DNA of 64,000 nt from Hirsutella rhossiliensis (taxonomy: Eukaryota; Ascomycota; Sordariomycetes; Hypocreales; Ophiocordycipitaceae): positions 4,278,001 through 4,342,000 of the forward strand of contig NW_025408667.1 in the NCBI RefSeq assembly GCF_020360975.1, read 5' to 3'. This document shows positions 35,176-45,045 of the stretch, piece by piece. A program made the position numbers and the translations under genes. Each line of letters begins with the position of its first letter. Within the stretch, counting starts at the first letter, position 1. The notes beneath the pieces are model-generated. The model saw only the letters and a program-made list of their open reading frames with translations, was not told the origin of the DNA and ran no database searches.

Positions 35176-37279
35176 CTAAACCTTCTTAACGTAAAAATCA
35201 AAATGCTTTGTCGCTTGACTGCCCGAGTCCTCCAGCTCGAGCTGGATACACCCTAGTCCCGGCAAGGCAACGACGCTCACTTTCTGCTCGAAAACCCCCT
35301 CAATTGCTTTCTCGGAGACCCAAAACCTGCTCTGCTCGATGTAGCCCGGGGTTACGTTCCGGCCCATGAGGCATATATACTTGTCTATGCCATCATCATC
35401 CTTCTTTCCAAACAAAACATTGCTGGTGCCTATGACATCGCCATACTGGTAGGCTTCCAACTCGAAGAGCTTGGTTGCTTGCGGGTGCAGATGGTCGTCG
35501 ATGACTATATGGCGGGGATCAGGTTAGGACAGTCAAAACCGCCTGCGGGATCAGGAACACCTAATGGGAGTCGTACTGTGCGTCTGGCGGCCGTTGTCGA
35601 GGCTTAGCTTCTGGGCTATGAAACGTTTTGTCTGGATGGCAAGCTTTTCCCATTTGACGCGAGTCAGCGTTGCTCCCAGGCTGCAGGCATTGTGTTGTAT
35701 CTTACCAAGACCTCCTGACGAAACCTCTCTGGAGAATCATACCCTGGCTTCTGCTTTGCCTTTTCTGGATCTATACTGACACCTGTGATCTGATAATAGG
35801 TGGTTAGCATGGCCGATCGAGGACGGCGACATTGTTGTCGGAAATACCCAGTTTCTGTAGCCTTCTAGCGCATCACTGGCGCGCTCGTTGAGCTTCTCCA
35901 TCGTCGCTTTTCCGCCCTTGTAATGATCCTGGTCGGCTAGAGGGACAATTTAGTGGCCACATGGCATGCAACATCGATGCTGGGTGCCTTACTATCCTGG
36001 ATCATCTTCTGAGTCGCACGGTACTTGGTGAAATCGATGAACACCGACCAACTCTAAATCATCGTATTAGCCGCGCGGGATGCCTTTCCGTGGATATGGA
36101 CCAAGATCGCCTACCCGATCCGCTGCTCCCACGTAGTTCAAAGGTGTGAACTGGCCTTTCCAGTCAGAAATGTTGGTGTATTTCTCGAGTAGTGCGCTTC
36201 GCTTAGGCCATTAGCAGCTGCAATGAAATGCCGTGGCAGAAATTCGCCGCGTCTACTCACAATCGCTTCCACTGGTGGTTCTTCGCATCGGCAAGGAAAC
36301 TGTCGGCCGTGCTCTTAAGTTGAAGAAGGTCGTCCTCCTTTCCGCTGGTTTGGGCTTGATTTGTGGGAGGCGCCCCAACGTAATGGAGATATATGTGTAC
36401 TTTGGAGTGTTTTTGGATCTGTTCAAGGTTGGACTTCATTGACTGTGTGACGTTGACATCGACCCCGTACATGCTGAACGCTGCTGTAGCCCTAGTTGTT
36501 TCGTGTCGTTAGGTCTTGGTAGAAAACTTGAGTACCGGTGCACCTACGACTGCTCAATGTCCCTTTTGTGGGTTGAATCCTCCGTGACAATCGACACTCG
36601 GGCGAACAGAGCTCCTCCTCTCACGAAGCCTGGAATCGACTTGATCAGAGTTCCAAACAACATATAAAAGAACAGACAAGGCAGGCCTTACCACTAATGA
36701 AGCGATTCCCATAAGTCTCATTGGGATTAGCTGGCGCCGTCCACTTGAAGGAGTATTGGGACGTGGCGCTCGGTTGCTGCCGAATGTCGACTTTCACAAG
36801 ATAAGTCAAGAAACTCGTCTCGAACTAGAGAGAATTTGCTGTCAGGATGCTGAGTGAGGCTGATGCCAGTCTGAATGACAAACCTCTCTCCGGTCAAGGA
36901 ACTTAAATTCAGCCTTTCCTGTCGTTTGCATTTTTGACACGCCGACGCTGGCACCAATTTCGAGCGCCTCAACGAGCTTTCTGCCATGCCGGAATCAGCA
37001 TGAGACTCAATAGATGGACCACTGACGACACTTACTCATAACTGGTGATCTTCTGGGCATTGTAGATGATCTCGACGTCATTTGAACCCTTTGATGAATC
37101 AGGCTTCCCCTTGATCTCTACAGCATCATGCATACAGCCACTCTGAAGAAAGGTGTTGAAACTGGCAGAGTTTCAGCTCCCCATGTTCCAGAGACTGAAG
37201 TTGCATAGACAGAGCGAATCACTCACCCTTGTCCCTCCGTGAGGGCATCCTCATACGGAACTCGTTCTGGGTCTGACAT
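35176..37279 (-). CDS. MACPF/perforin-like protein, about eleven exons
   Basis: Exons by splice-site reading: 37227-37279, 37036-37161, 36884-36980, 36692-36824, 36548-36629, 36261-36491, 36115-36196, 35993-36053, 35848-35936, then a block from 35789 down to about 35600, and 35176-35504. Introns are 55-65 nt and phases agree for the first ten. Exon 3 encodes KLVEALEIGASVGVSK, exon 4 ends YGNRFIS and exon 5 begins FVRGGALFARVSI, the arrangement of the core of fungal MACPF-like proteins; exon 6 has HYVGAPP. No signal peptide. Such proteins pair with aegerolysins to form membrane pores, and one is divergent at 38454. In the block 35600-35789 the two coding halves are in different frames (near 35690), so this allele may be broken or contains an intron I could not place. 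Confidence 0.6.
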
Positions 37280-37394
37280 TGCAACGGAGGGGGATGAACA
37301 AGGCAAGACTGATGGAGTGAGAAAAATGATAGTTGGGTCCAACGTAATGGTTTCACGGGAGAACCTGCGGCAGGAGTTGGATATAAAAGGACAC

Positions 37395-37630
37395 GGAAAA
37401 TGGGCCTCCTGAGCCAACCCGACACTCTTAGCAGAAGGACGTACCGGTACGGCAGGCGTGACTCGCGTACAAAATCATCCGAATACCTTCTTTTGGCTAG
37501 TTGTCTGTGGTATCTGTACCAATATAAAGCCCCTCACTGGTCCCGATAGATAGACCAAGACATGCAGAACTAAATTCGCCTCTCTGAGCCCCTATACCTC
37601 CTTCCACTCCGTTGCTTGAGAGTCACGAAT
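37395..37630 (+). repeat. LTR-like repeat, copy C (5' end eroded)
   Basis: Aligns with copy B from CCAACCCGACACTC through TTCTTTTGGCTAG, a TATA region (AATATAAAGCCCCTC) and GATAGATAGACCAAGACATG to CTTGAGAG. Same orientation as copy B. It lies just upstream of the MACPF-like gene's start. Confidence 0.6.
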
Positions 37631-37639
37631 GTGTAGAGC

Positions 37640-38453
37640 CGCCTGTTATACGTGCTATCTTACGGGTACGGTCTGGACTTAAAGCGCAAAACCACTTGTG
37701 GAGACAGGGGCCAAGAGCCTAAAGAGGGGCGCGTTTACAATTATGCGGCGGGTAAGCGGTGAACCAGACCGCTCAACCCGCTTTGAAATAAGCGCGAGGT
37801 TTGGGCATACTTCTCCCAGCCCATCCTATTAGCTCGTAAGTGATATAAACACAGAACGGCTTCTTCCGAAACAGTCGCAGGCATTTTGGCCGGGCCCGAG
37901 TGCTAAGTTAAGAGGGAGGGAAAATACATAGTAACCAATTAACGAGGATGGTTAGAGTAGGAGGAATTTATTAGTGTGCCAAGGCGAGCATTGACGACGA
38001 CGCCTTAGTCTACCACGGCATATGTTGCAGCTTATGCCTTAGTTGCCAGGAACATACCATCAACGGCTTAAATAAAATCAGATATTTCTGCAGTCATCCA
38101 TATTAATCCCGTTAAAATTATCCCCTCTCGGCGAGGGCGAAAATGCTCGTCACATTCTCTCTTGCCTCCCCTTTTGCATCTAGGTTTACCTAACGCGCAT
38201 AAGGAGTAGGGGTCCAGACAGGCATCAAGCATTTCCCCTCAAGGTTCGCATTGTCCCTCACGCAGTTCTAGGCCCCAAAATATAGATTTGCGTTATATAT
38301 AAGTTGTTAGGCATACTTGAGAAGCCCAACCGTGATTATAAGCCTCGTCACAACCCCCCTTATTAGGCATGACATAAATCATTGTGTATTTTCTTTGGAA
38401 TACTTTACACCTTTGGCTTTGTCACACTAAGCCAGTCAAACGCCATCGTCAAC
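37640..38453. other. Divergent intergenic region between MACPF-like and aegerolysin genes
   Basis: AT-rich with no coding frame. It separates the two divergent starts (1.17 kb including repeat copy C) and must contain the aegerolysin promoter; pyrimidine tracts lie around 38150-38180. No palindromic operator stood out. Confidence 0.45.
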
Positions 38454-38924
38454 ATGGCCTATGCTCAGTGGCTTACCATTCAGATTCAAAATCTGTTGAA
38501 GAAGAATGACATCCGCGTCCAACATGCCGTCCTTGAATGGTCAGTATCAACTCCAAGAGTATATCCAGACCCACACCATTCCTGACTTGCACTCTCTAGG
38601 GGCAAGTTCTACAAAACCTCCAAAGACGTTGAGGTCACAACTAGCCAAATCGAAGCCGTCGTCATCGCTCCTGGATCCTCCGAGAGTGTAAGCGCGTGCG
38701 GTCGTTCTGACGCATCGTCGGGTACAACTGGGCAATTCGACATTTATGAGGGCGCGGCCAAGATTTGCACCGTCAAGTGGGACTGTCCTTGGGGGTCGAA
38801 GACAAACAGCTTTAACATTGAAAGCTATAACATCATCACGTCGCCGTATCTTGTCAGTGTCGGAAACTGGAATCGGGACAGTGGTGCCATCGGAACTGTC
38901 CCCATTGTCATTTCGCAGAAGTAG
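38454..38924 (+). CDS. Aegerolysin family protein
   Basis: Exon 1 38454-38539, intron 38540-38599 (60 nt, GTCAGT, CTGAC branch, CTCTAG), exon 2 38600-38924; 136 residues, the normal size. It begins MAYAQWLTIQIQN without a signal peptide, as aegerolysins do. The diagnostic motifs CGRSDASSGT and WDCPWGSKTN are present, as is the GAIGTVPI strand near the C-terminus. Aegerolysins are beta-sandwich proteins that bind sphingolipid-containing membranes, and several need a MACPF partner to form pores. The divergent MACPF-like gene at 35176-37279 makes such a pairing likely here; the target membrane cannot be told from sequence. An upstream in-frame ATG at 38382 would add a hydrophobic leader unlike the family, so I chose 38454. 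Confidence 0.9.
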
Positions 38925-39670
38925 AAATTGTGCTCTGGGACAGCTGGCTTTGTCAAAGGGGGCACTCGTCTCCGTCTGTAGGCTTTAGCTTATGTAGCCG
39001 TCTATAGAACGTTTCCAGCCTTTCGAAGTAGGAAAGTGATAATCTTCGCAGAACTTGTTCCTAGCGATCAAATATCAAATAGACCCTTCCGTTAGATAGG
39101 GAATCAACGAGAATTCAATCTTTGAAATCCTTCACCCACTTCTCATCTTGCGACTTCCAACGCAGTACCCATAATCAGCATCGATGGATTGTCGCCCTGT
39201 GTACATGTCGAACATCTCTGGATCATGAAGACTGTCCCGCTTGGCAACATCCACGTGCACAATACCTGGCTATCTCATATATGTTATCTTTTACTCCATC
39301 CGTACTTTCAACAAGGTTATATCCTACTAGCTCCAGCCTCCCCCTCCTTACAAGTGGAAACCTAAGTCCTGCTAAGAGCCTATTTAATAAATGAAAGGCT
39401 GGAAAGGCTGGTTCTCCGTCTTTGCTTTGGTTACTTCGCATTGGCGGGCATATTGAAAGCGAGAAATTAAAACAGGAATTAATGGGGAAATGCCTCAGCA
39501 TTAATGCCCCTAAGGCCTTACTCTATTTGCATCTAAGGTACGAGGTATAAATAGCCTATAGTAATAAAGTTCAACAAGGGTTTTAAAACCAGTTTAATTT
39601 GGGCATAATATGCGGAGGAGCCATATACAAAATATCAACAATATGTTAAGGGATCCGGTGCTATTAACAT
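38925..39670. other. Intergenic downstream of aegerolysin
   Basis: No gene recognised. A 90-codon frame at 39122-39394 lacks motifs. AT content rises after 39.4 kb. Confidence 0.4.
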
Positions 39671-39943
39671 TCGCTTCAGTCACTTAGTCTTATGCAATTC
39701 TTGACTTCTATTTGTATACCTCGATTTAGCCTAATATGTGATTTTTGTGGTACTTACTTATGTCGGTCGTGTTATGCATTACTTAGGCAAAACTCACTTC
39801 GTTGGAGCTAGATGCCCACTTTAACTCGTACCTTCGCTACGGAGACTGAAGGCCTTACGATATACCTGTGGGGCCACTAAAACTAATGCATAACACGACA
39901 CAAGTAAATACCGTAAATACTAGGATAAGTGACTTAAGCAAAA
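39671..39943. repeat. Imperfect inverted-repeat element
   Basis: Arms are imperfect: CTTCAGTCACTTAG near 39671 pairs with the complement of AAGTGACTTAAG near 39926, and TCGTGTTATGCATTA (about 39768) pairs perfectly with TAATGCATAACACGA (about 39884). A small MITE-like sequence directly beside the next element. Confidence 0.45.
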
Positions 39944-40460
39944 GAGTACTGCTATTTACACAATAGCATATTGCTGTTTGCACACTTACCCCATTTTCAA
40001 GATACGTACTAACGCCAGCCCGCCCCGCCTATTTGTACCGCGCGCGCCTGGCAAGTACCCGTACCGCCCAAATGCCCGCGCCCGCGCACACAACGCACTT
40101 TTGGTCACATAACCCCGACTCAACGATCCCTCCAACGCCTGACGAAGCCGGCGGCGCGCCCCTCCTGCCGCGTCCTCCTCTTAATCCACTTCCCCTTATA
40201 TTTCCTCGGGCTAACGATCCTTATTATAACGCTGCGAGAGACCGCGGGCTGCGGCTAAGTTTATCGATTGCGGCGTTAGTAATAGCTTTAAATTTAGTAT
40301 GTGTGTTTATAGGCGGGCGCGGGCGCGGGCATTTAGGCGGTACGGGTACTTACCAGGCGCGCGCGGTACAAATAGGCGGGGCGGGCTGGCGTTAGTACGT
40401 ATCTTAAAAATGGGGTCGGTGTGCAAACAGCAATATGCTACTGTGTAAATAGCAATACTC
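39944..40460. mobile_element. hAT-type MITE with 8-bp target duplication
   Basis: A 517-bp element bounded by long terminal inverted repeats of about 150 bp (outer ends GAGTACTGCTATTTACAC and its near-complement). It is flanked by a perfect 8-bp direct repeat AAGCAAAA at 39936-39943 and 40461-40468, the hallmark of hAT-superfamily insertion. The GC-rich TIR interior (GTACCGCGCGCGCC) contrasts with the AT-rich flanks. A 120-codon frame (40033-40395) spans the centre and includes a hydrophobic stretch (LRLSLSIAALVIALNLVCVF), but most of its ends lie in the TIRs. Confidence 0.8.
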
Positions 40461-40675
40461 AAGCAAAAACCTCATGTATGATGCAATGTAGCTTCGCCGC
40501 AATGATCAGGGTATATATTGCACGAATGTTTGCATCCGATCCTTTCCTTTCCTTTTGTTCTTTAGATAACTCTCACCAGCTTGAACAATTAGCCTGCACC
40601 ACTGGCGATACTTTAGTACTGCCCGAAAGTCGACGTCGAGAATTCAACCGTTCATTATTTACAATTATTTCAATC

Positions 40676-41395
40676 ATGGCCCTCAGTTTGTCCCAGATAA
40701 AAGCAGTCGTTGAAAGACGAAAGCTGCACATGAAGCGGGAGGAGAAAAGTAAGAAGTGGGTGCTCAGCTTGGAGGAGAAGTCCGAGTATCGGTTTTCTGC
40801 TCTCGGCGCAGGAACTGGTAAACATGTCTTTCGAGTCCACGACGGTACATCGGACCTAAACTGGGTCTTCTGTTTCGCAACGTTCCCCGGTAATAAAAAT
40901 ACGGAACAAGATATAAAGGCAGAGATGGAAATCTTGCTGCGATTGGGCAAAGAGGACGTGGTCGTGCCAAGCCCTTTCCGAAAGGGGGAGGAGGGCATGG
41001 CAGGTTTTGTTGAGTTTAAACTGGACAACCCGGACGCGGATTTCAACGGTACTACCTATGGTTTCTTCCTAGAATACCTCGACCTCGACAAACGTTATGT
41101 TGAAATGGTGAAGAAGGGTGCCGATAAGAACGCACGAGGAAAATGGTTGCAACAGACGATCGATGCGAACATGATCTCCAAGCAGAACATAAATACCACG
41201 AAACGGTCTTTTCAAAAAATTCGAAGCGCGTGGCTCACTAAACAATGGGGAGATTTTCAGACGGTCTATGATCGAACAACAGGCGCGCTGATGGTTATAG
41301 ATCCAAACAATGACACTACGTCTAAGGACGTTACTGAGTTCATCCTCGAACAATGGAAGATTTATCTCGACACAGTAGGGGAAGTTAGCTTATAA
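40676..41395 (+). CDS. Unknown 239-aa protein, possibly atypical kinase-like fold
   Basis: Single exon from ATG 40676 (after CAATC). No signal peptide. The N-terminal third is Lys/Arg-rich (ERRKLHMKREEKSKKW), then LGAGTGKHVFRV, reminiscent of a glycine loop, and VFCFATFPGN. Later come GFFLEYLDLDKRYVEM, where a hinge would be, and VYDRTTGALMVIDPNND, where a metal-binding aspartate would be. This order suggests a minimal protein-kinase-like fold as found in some secreted effectors, but motif matches are weak and I would not assign activity. The frame stays open upstream to 40421 inside the MITE, so the MITE lies in or near its promoter. Confidence 0.6.
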   Translation: MALSLSQIKAVVERRKLHMKREEKSKKWVLSLEEKSEYRFSALGAGTGKHVFRVHDGTSDLNWVFCFATFPGNKNTEQDIKAEMEILLRLGKEDVVVPSPFRKGEEGMAGFVEFKLDNPDADFNGTTYGFFLEYLDLDKRYVEMVKKGADKNARGKWLQQTIDANMISKQNINTTKRSFQKIRSAWLTKQWGDFQTVYDRTTGALMVIDPNNDTTSKDVTEFILEQWKIYLDTVGEVSL

Positions 41396-42040
41396 ATATA
41401 GTATAAATTCTTATCAGACTGTTTATATTCTTTTTAAAAACAACCCGCCTACAGCGCTGCTACTATAAAGGCAATGCGTTGTATAATAGGCGTCATACTC
41501 GGGAGGGTTTCTATAACAAATAGGAAGAGTTATCGGAACTGACTGGTAAAAACATATATTAGGTCACGTGAATGGTCACGTGTGGATTCCGGCGAGGACA
41601 AAGACTTATAAACTATACCAATAACACCTCCACTGGGGGTGCCCCTATTTTGCTGGTGGTCAAGTGATATTTGCTATGTTTGATACCCCTTTATTTAGGA
41701 AGGAACGAGGTCTCCTAGGAGGCCTCAACACTAGATAAAACGTTCTTCGCCGATCCCGAGAATCCCCCGATCTCTCGTGGTTTCGAGTCGACGAACAAGA
41801 GCTTCGTCGGCCAATCATCACGGCATAGCCGCCACATCCACAGTCGACAAGGGCGCGTATTCAATAGCCTCTGTTTATCCGCGCGTTGACTGGTACGGGT
41901 CGACTACTCATTCGTGGCTTGAACGCTTCGGATGTCTGACTTTGCATGCGCCGGCGCCCGCCTTCGCATCGGGGCTAATCATTTCCCACCGCGTGGTCTT
42001 CACTTGATGTTGCGTCTGAATCAAAATTACCTGCGGCAGC
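41396..42040. other. Intergenic
   Basis: No gene seen. It contains two GTCACGTG-type motifs near 41565-41583 and a 20-bp stretch (AACACCTCCACTGGGGGTGC, about 41623-41642) that recurs inverted near 60557-60576. Confidence 0.4.
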
Positions 42041-42049
42041 GGGATTCTC

Positions 42050-42665
42050 TATGCGCGCGACTTTCGGCTGCTCCGGCTTACGCTCGCTCGCCTAGGAAAA
42101 TCACCTTGGCGGGGCCAGCCGCGACGACATGGCCTTTTCGGCCACAGCGGTAGCAGCGCCGCTCGGTCTTGGCTAAGGACTCGATGCTATGACGGGCGGA
42201 ATGCTCGCTCACTCGGCGCCGGCTGTTTGCTGAACTCAAGTCTCTCTATTCTGCCGGCAATTTCTTGAACCCTCGCAAGCCATACTTGGTAGTCCTCGGG
42301 GGGGCGGCTGTGACTGAACTGAGTTCAGCGCCTTTTCGAGGAACACGATCTTCGCTCTGTCCGACCAGTCTCTTTCACCGGCCTCAGCTAGTGCTTGCTC
42401 GAGTCGGGGCAGGAAGGAGGCGAGAAGCTGGTCATTGCGCTGGCGCATGGTTCTCAGCGAGGCAGCAGCGCGAGACAGGAGGTTGCCGTCCCGGCAGGTT
42501 CGGTCGAGGTATCGCATGATTTCTTGTCACTGCATCATCGATACTACTCTGTTCGGCCGAGTGCTCGGCCGTGCTCGGCGCAGATAAAGCTAGGGTATTC
42601 GACGGCTGGCCACTATCGTCCAAGGCAACCCCGTGCTCATAACCGGGCGCCCAGGCGTCCTCCAC
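42050..42665 (-). pseudogene. Gypsy-type gag remnant
   Basis: The minus strand encodes a retrotransposon gag capsid-like segment (MRQRNDQLLASFLPRLEQAL, RAKIVFLEKALNS), and after a frame change a zinc-knuckle remnant CYRCGRKGHVV at about 42125-42160 in which the last cysteine is lost. No pol or LTR is attached here. It is not contiguous with the Gypsy pol at 61-64 kb. Confidence 0.6.
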
Positions 42666-43100
42666 TCGGGGCTTATCGCGCGACTATCGTCTGCGAATAT
42701 ATGCAGAGTAAGTTAGCAATCCCACAAGCAGCTCGTTGATCCGTCTTTGATCGTGCGGAGAACCGACGCCAACCGTTACCCCCCAGTTCTAGACTCTTTC
42801 AGTCTCTCTGCGCTTTCCTATTTTAGCCTGGTGAGGCCTACCATTGAAGGCTGCCCGGGTTCTTCAGCAAGTAGCGCTTTTGTTATCACCTCGATCCAAG
42901 TTATCACCTACAGGCGGCCCTGCACGACGACGAGTTTGCTGGGCCTATACCACTTCCCTGGAGCTGAAGGAACTGAGATAGATATAAAGGACATCTTCTT
43001 GTTTCTTCCTTCTGCCTTCATCATTTCATGCTTTTAGTCTAGTTTACAGCTACGTCACCATCCACTACAAGGCCCCTCGAACGCCTCCGAACTTTCTGTT

Positions 43101-43550
43101 ATGTCTCGCTTCATGCTCTCCATCCAATCCGACCCGGTTTATGCCGAGGCACGCAAGCAAGAGCCGCCCACCGATCACTTAGAGTCCTTAGCCAGCTTCA
43201 GCGAGGAAATGGCCGAGGCTGGCGTTCTCCTCGTCGCCGAGGGCTTCAAGCCGACCGCCGATGGCTACCGCATCAAGTACAGCTCCGCTCCCCCGCACGA
43301 GGTGGTCACCGGCCCATTTGATGTCGCCAAGGAGAACCATGTCTGTGGGGTCTGGCTTATTGAGACGAACACTCCCGAGGAGGCGTTGGCGTGGGCGAAG
43401 AAAGTCCCCTTTGTCAATGATGGCGAAGTTGTGATGCGCAGGGTCGGATACGGCCATGAGGAGAACAGTACATTCACTAAAGAACTGAAAAGCCGAACAG
43501 ATAAGCTGAGAGCTCAGATGGAGAAGAATAGGAAGGCTGTGGGAATGTGA
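43101..43550 (+). CDS. YCII-family dimeric alpha/beta-barrel protein
   Basis: Single exon, 149 residues, ATG in TGTTATGTC context. The core has the YCII pattern: YMLS-like first strand (FMLSIQSD), FSEEMAEAGVLLVAEG, then GPFDVAKENHVCGVWLIE and EEALAWAKKVPF. YCII-related proteins are small cytosolic barrels of mostly unknown role; some relatives act in dehalogenation or degradation of aromatic compounds. The C-terminal 25 residues form a charged helix beyond the domain. Confidence 0.75.
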   Translation: MSRFMLSIQSDPVYAEARKQEPPTDHLESLASFSEEMAEAGVLLVAEGFKPTADGYRIKYSSAPPHEVVTGPFDVAKENHVCGVWLIETNTPEEALAWAKKVPFVNDGEVVMRRVGYGHEENSTFTKELKSRTDKLRAQMEKNRKAVGM

Positions 43551-44359
43551 ATTTCGGTCCCAGACTGGCGAATCTCGTTTCCGACGTAGGCGATAATTAC
43601 TAGGGGATTCTCAAAGGCAACCATCGTCGAGCTTGGATTTCAAGCACGGGGGAGCGACTGACCGAGGAAGAAGTCGGAAACCGAGATAATCAGCCCACTA
43701 CTATTTTAAAATGTGCATTACTCTTTTAAGTGCATGTCATCGTCGTATAAACGCACATATCCGATTCCCCGCCATCCCGAGATAGTTACTTCCAGGCTTG
43801 TTGCAAAAGCTCCCTTTGAATCGGTTTCTCTTAATTTTAACGAATTATTTGTAAACTCTTCAATGCCCGAGAATACTGTGAATAGCTCTGTTGTCTCGTG
43901 CATTGGAATTTCAATTTCAAGTGGAGTTTCCTAGCTAAGAAGTTCCGCGTCTGTTAAGTGGCGAACGGTAAGAGAAAGCCGTCATCGTGCATCTCAGTCT
44001 CTATCCGGTGTAACACTAGCAGCCATTTTTATCTCGCGGCACGATCCGGCAAAGAAACCTCGCTGGTGGCTCGTCAAGCCATCAGTCAGTTCGACCGCCG
44101 TGACCTTGTCCAAATTCATCAGCATCGACGCAACAACATTCCATCCGCTGGCCTCAGCCATGTGCCTGCCGATATATTCTCCGGCCATAGCCAAACTGTC
44201 CGATGGGAAAGGGCTCGCCCACGCCGCACTCTTCTACGGGTGTGTATCGATGGATTCAGATTGAACATACCAATAATGACTTATCATGCGTCATGGCTCG
44301 CGCGGTGGAATAGACAAGGGAGCCGGCGGGGGAGGAAAGGAAAGGAGGCGAGTAAGGAT
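43551..44359. other. Intergenic, left flank of Fot copy 2
   Basis: Short frames only (43.7-43.9 kb on both strands), with no motif. Ends at the TA target site of the transposon. Confidence 0.4.
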
Positions 44360-44361
44360 TA

Positions 44362-44461
44362 CCCGTTGATCTTGGTGTGGGGCCACAGCAGCCCAACTAA
44401 GTGTCTTCGCCACTTAGTTGGCCCAAAAAATCCGGCACAGCCCAAAAAATCCGGCACAGCA
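44362..44461. repeat. Fot copy 2 left TIR
   Basis: 100 bp, exact reverse complement of 47050-47149. Confidence 0.93.
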
Positions 44462-45045
44462 GGGTCCTCAATTTGGGGTGCAAAATCAAGGGAAATTCTA
44501 CGCTTCGCTTCATGGTGCCGTCAATGCGACTTCAAATAGCTAAAATATACATGTGATCAATAGCTGCGGATCACCTAAAGACGCAAGTAACAACGAAAAG
44601 TGAAAAAATCACGTCTTTGGGCCTATTTAGGAGCTGCCGCCTTCCAGTCGAAGAGATAGGAAGACCGCGTTTGTGAGTCCAAATAGACGTATTATGTAGT
44701 AATTTCGCCTGTTGTGCGTCTCTGAGAGCTATTTTATCCATACCTGTGTTCCTGGAGCGTCTGCTGTATCTTGTTGGACGATCGGGTGCGCGGTCGAGGG
44801 CATGGTGTATCGACTACCGCTTCAACCGCTGCTAACGGCGGCGATGAGGGTATATTCTCTTGCGTGTCGAGTAAATTGTCCTCGTCTTCATCGTCGGCGC
44901 CATCCTCACTATGTTTGTCAAGATCGAGGCCTGTGAAATAGACGGTATCGTCACTGCCGGGCAACGACGACATATCTGTAAGTGGGCGAGGTCGGGTCGC
45001 TGCGCGCGCCTGACATCTCTGGCGGAGTTATTTCTCTTCGTGGTA

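Noticed and set aside
38382..38453. Upstream ATG adding a hydrophobic leader to the aegerolysin
   Set aside because: Aegerolysins begin at the MAYAQW-type start and lack signal peptides; the upstream codons do not resemble any family member.
40033..40395. 120-codon ORF as an independent membrane-protein gene
   Set aside because: Its ends are inside the terminal inverted repeats of a MITE with a perfect target duplication; the open frame is more simply part of the element.
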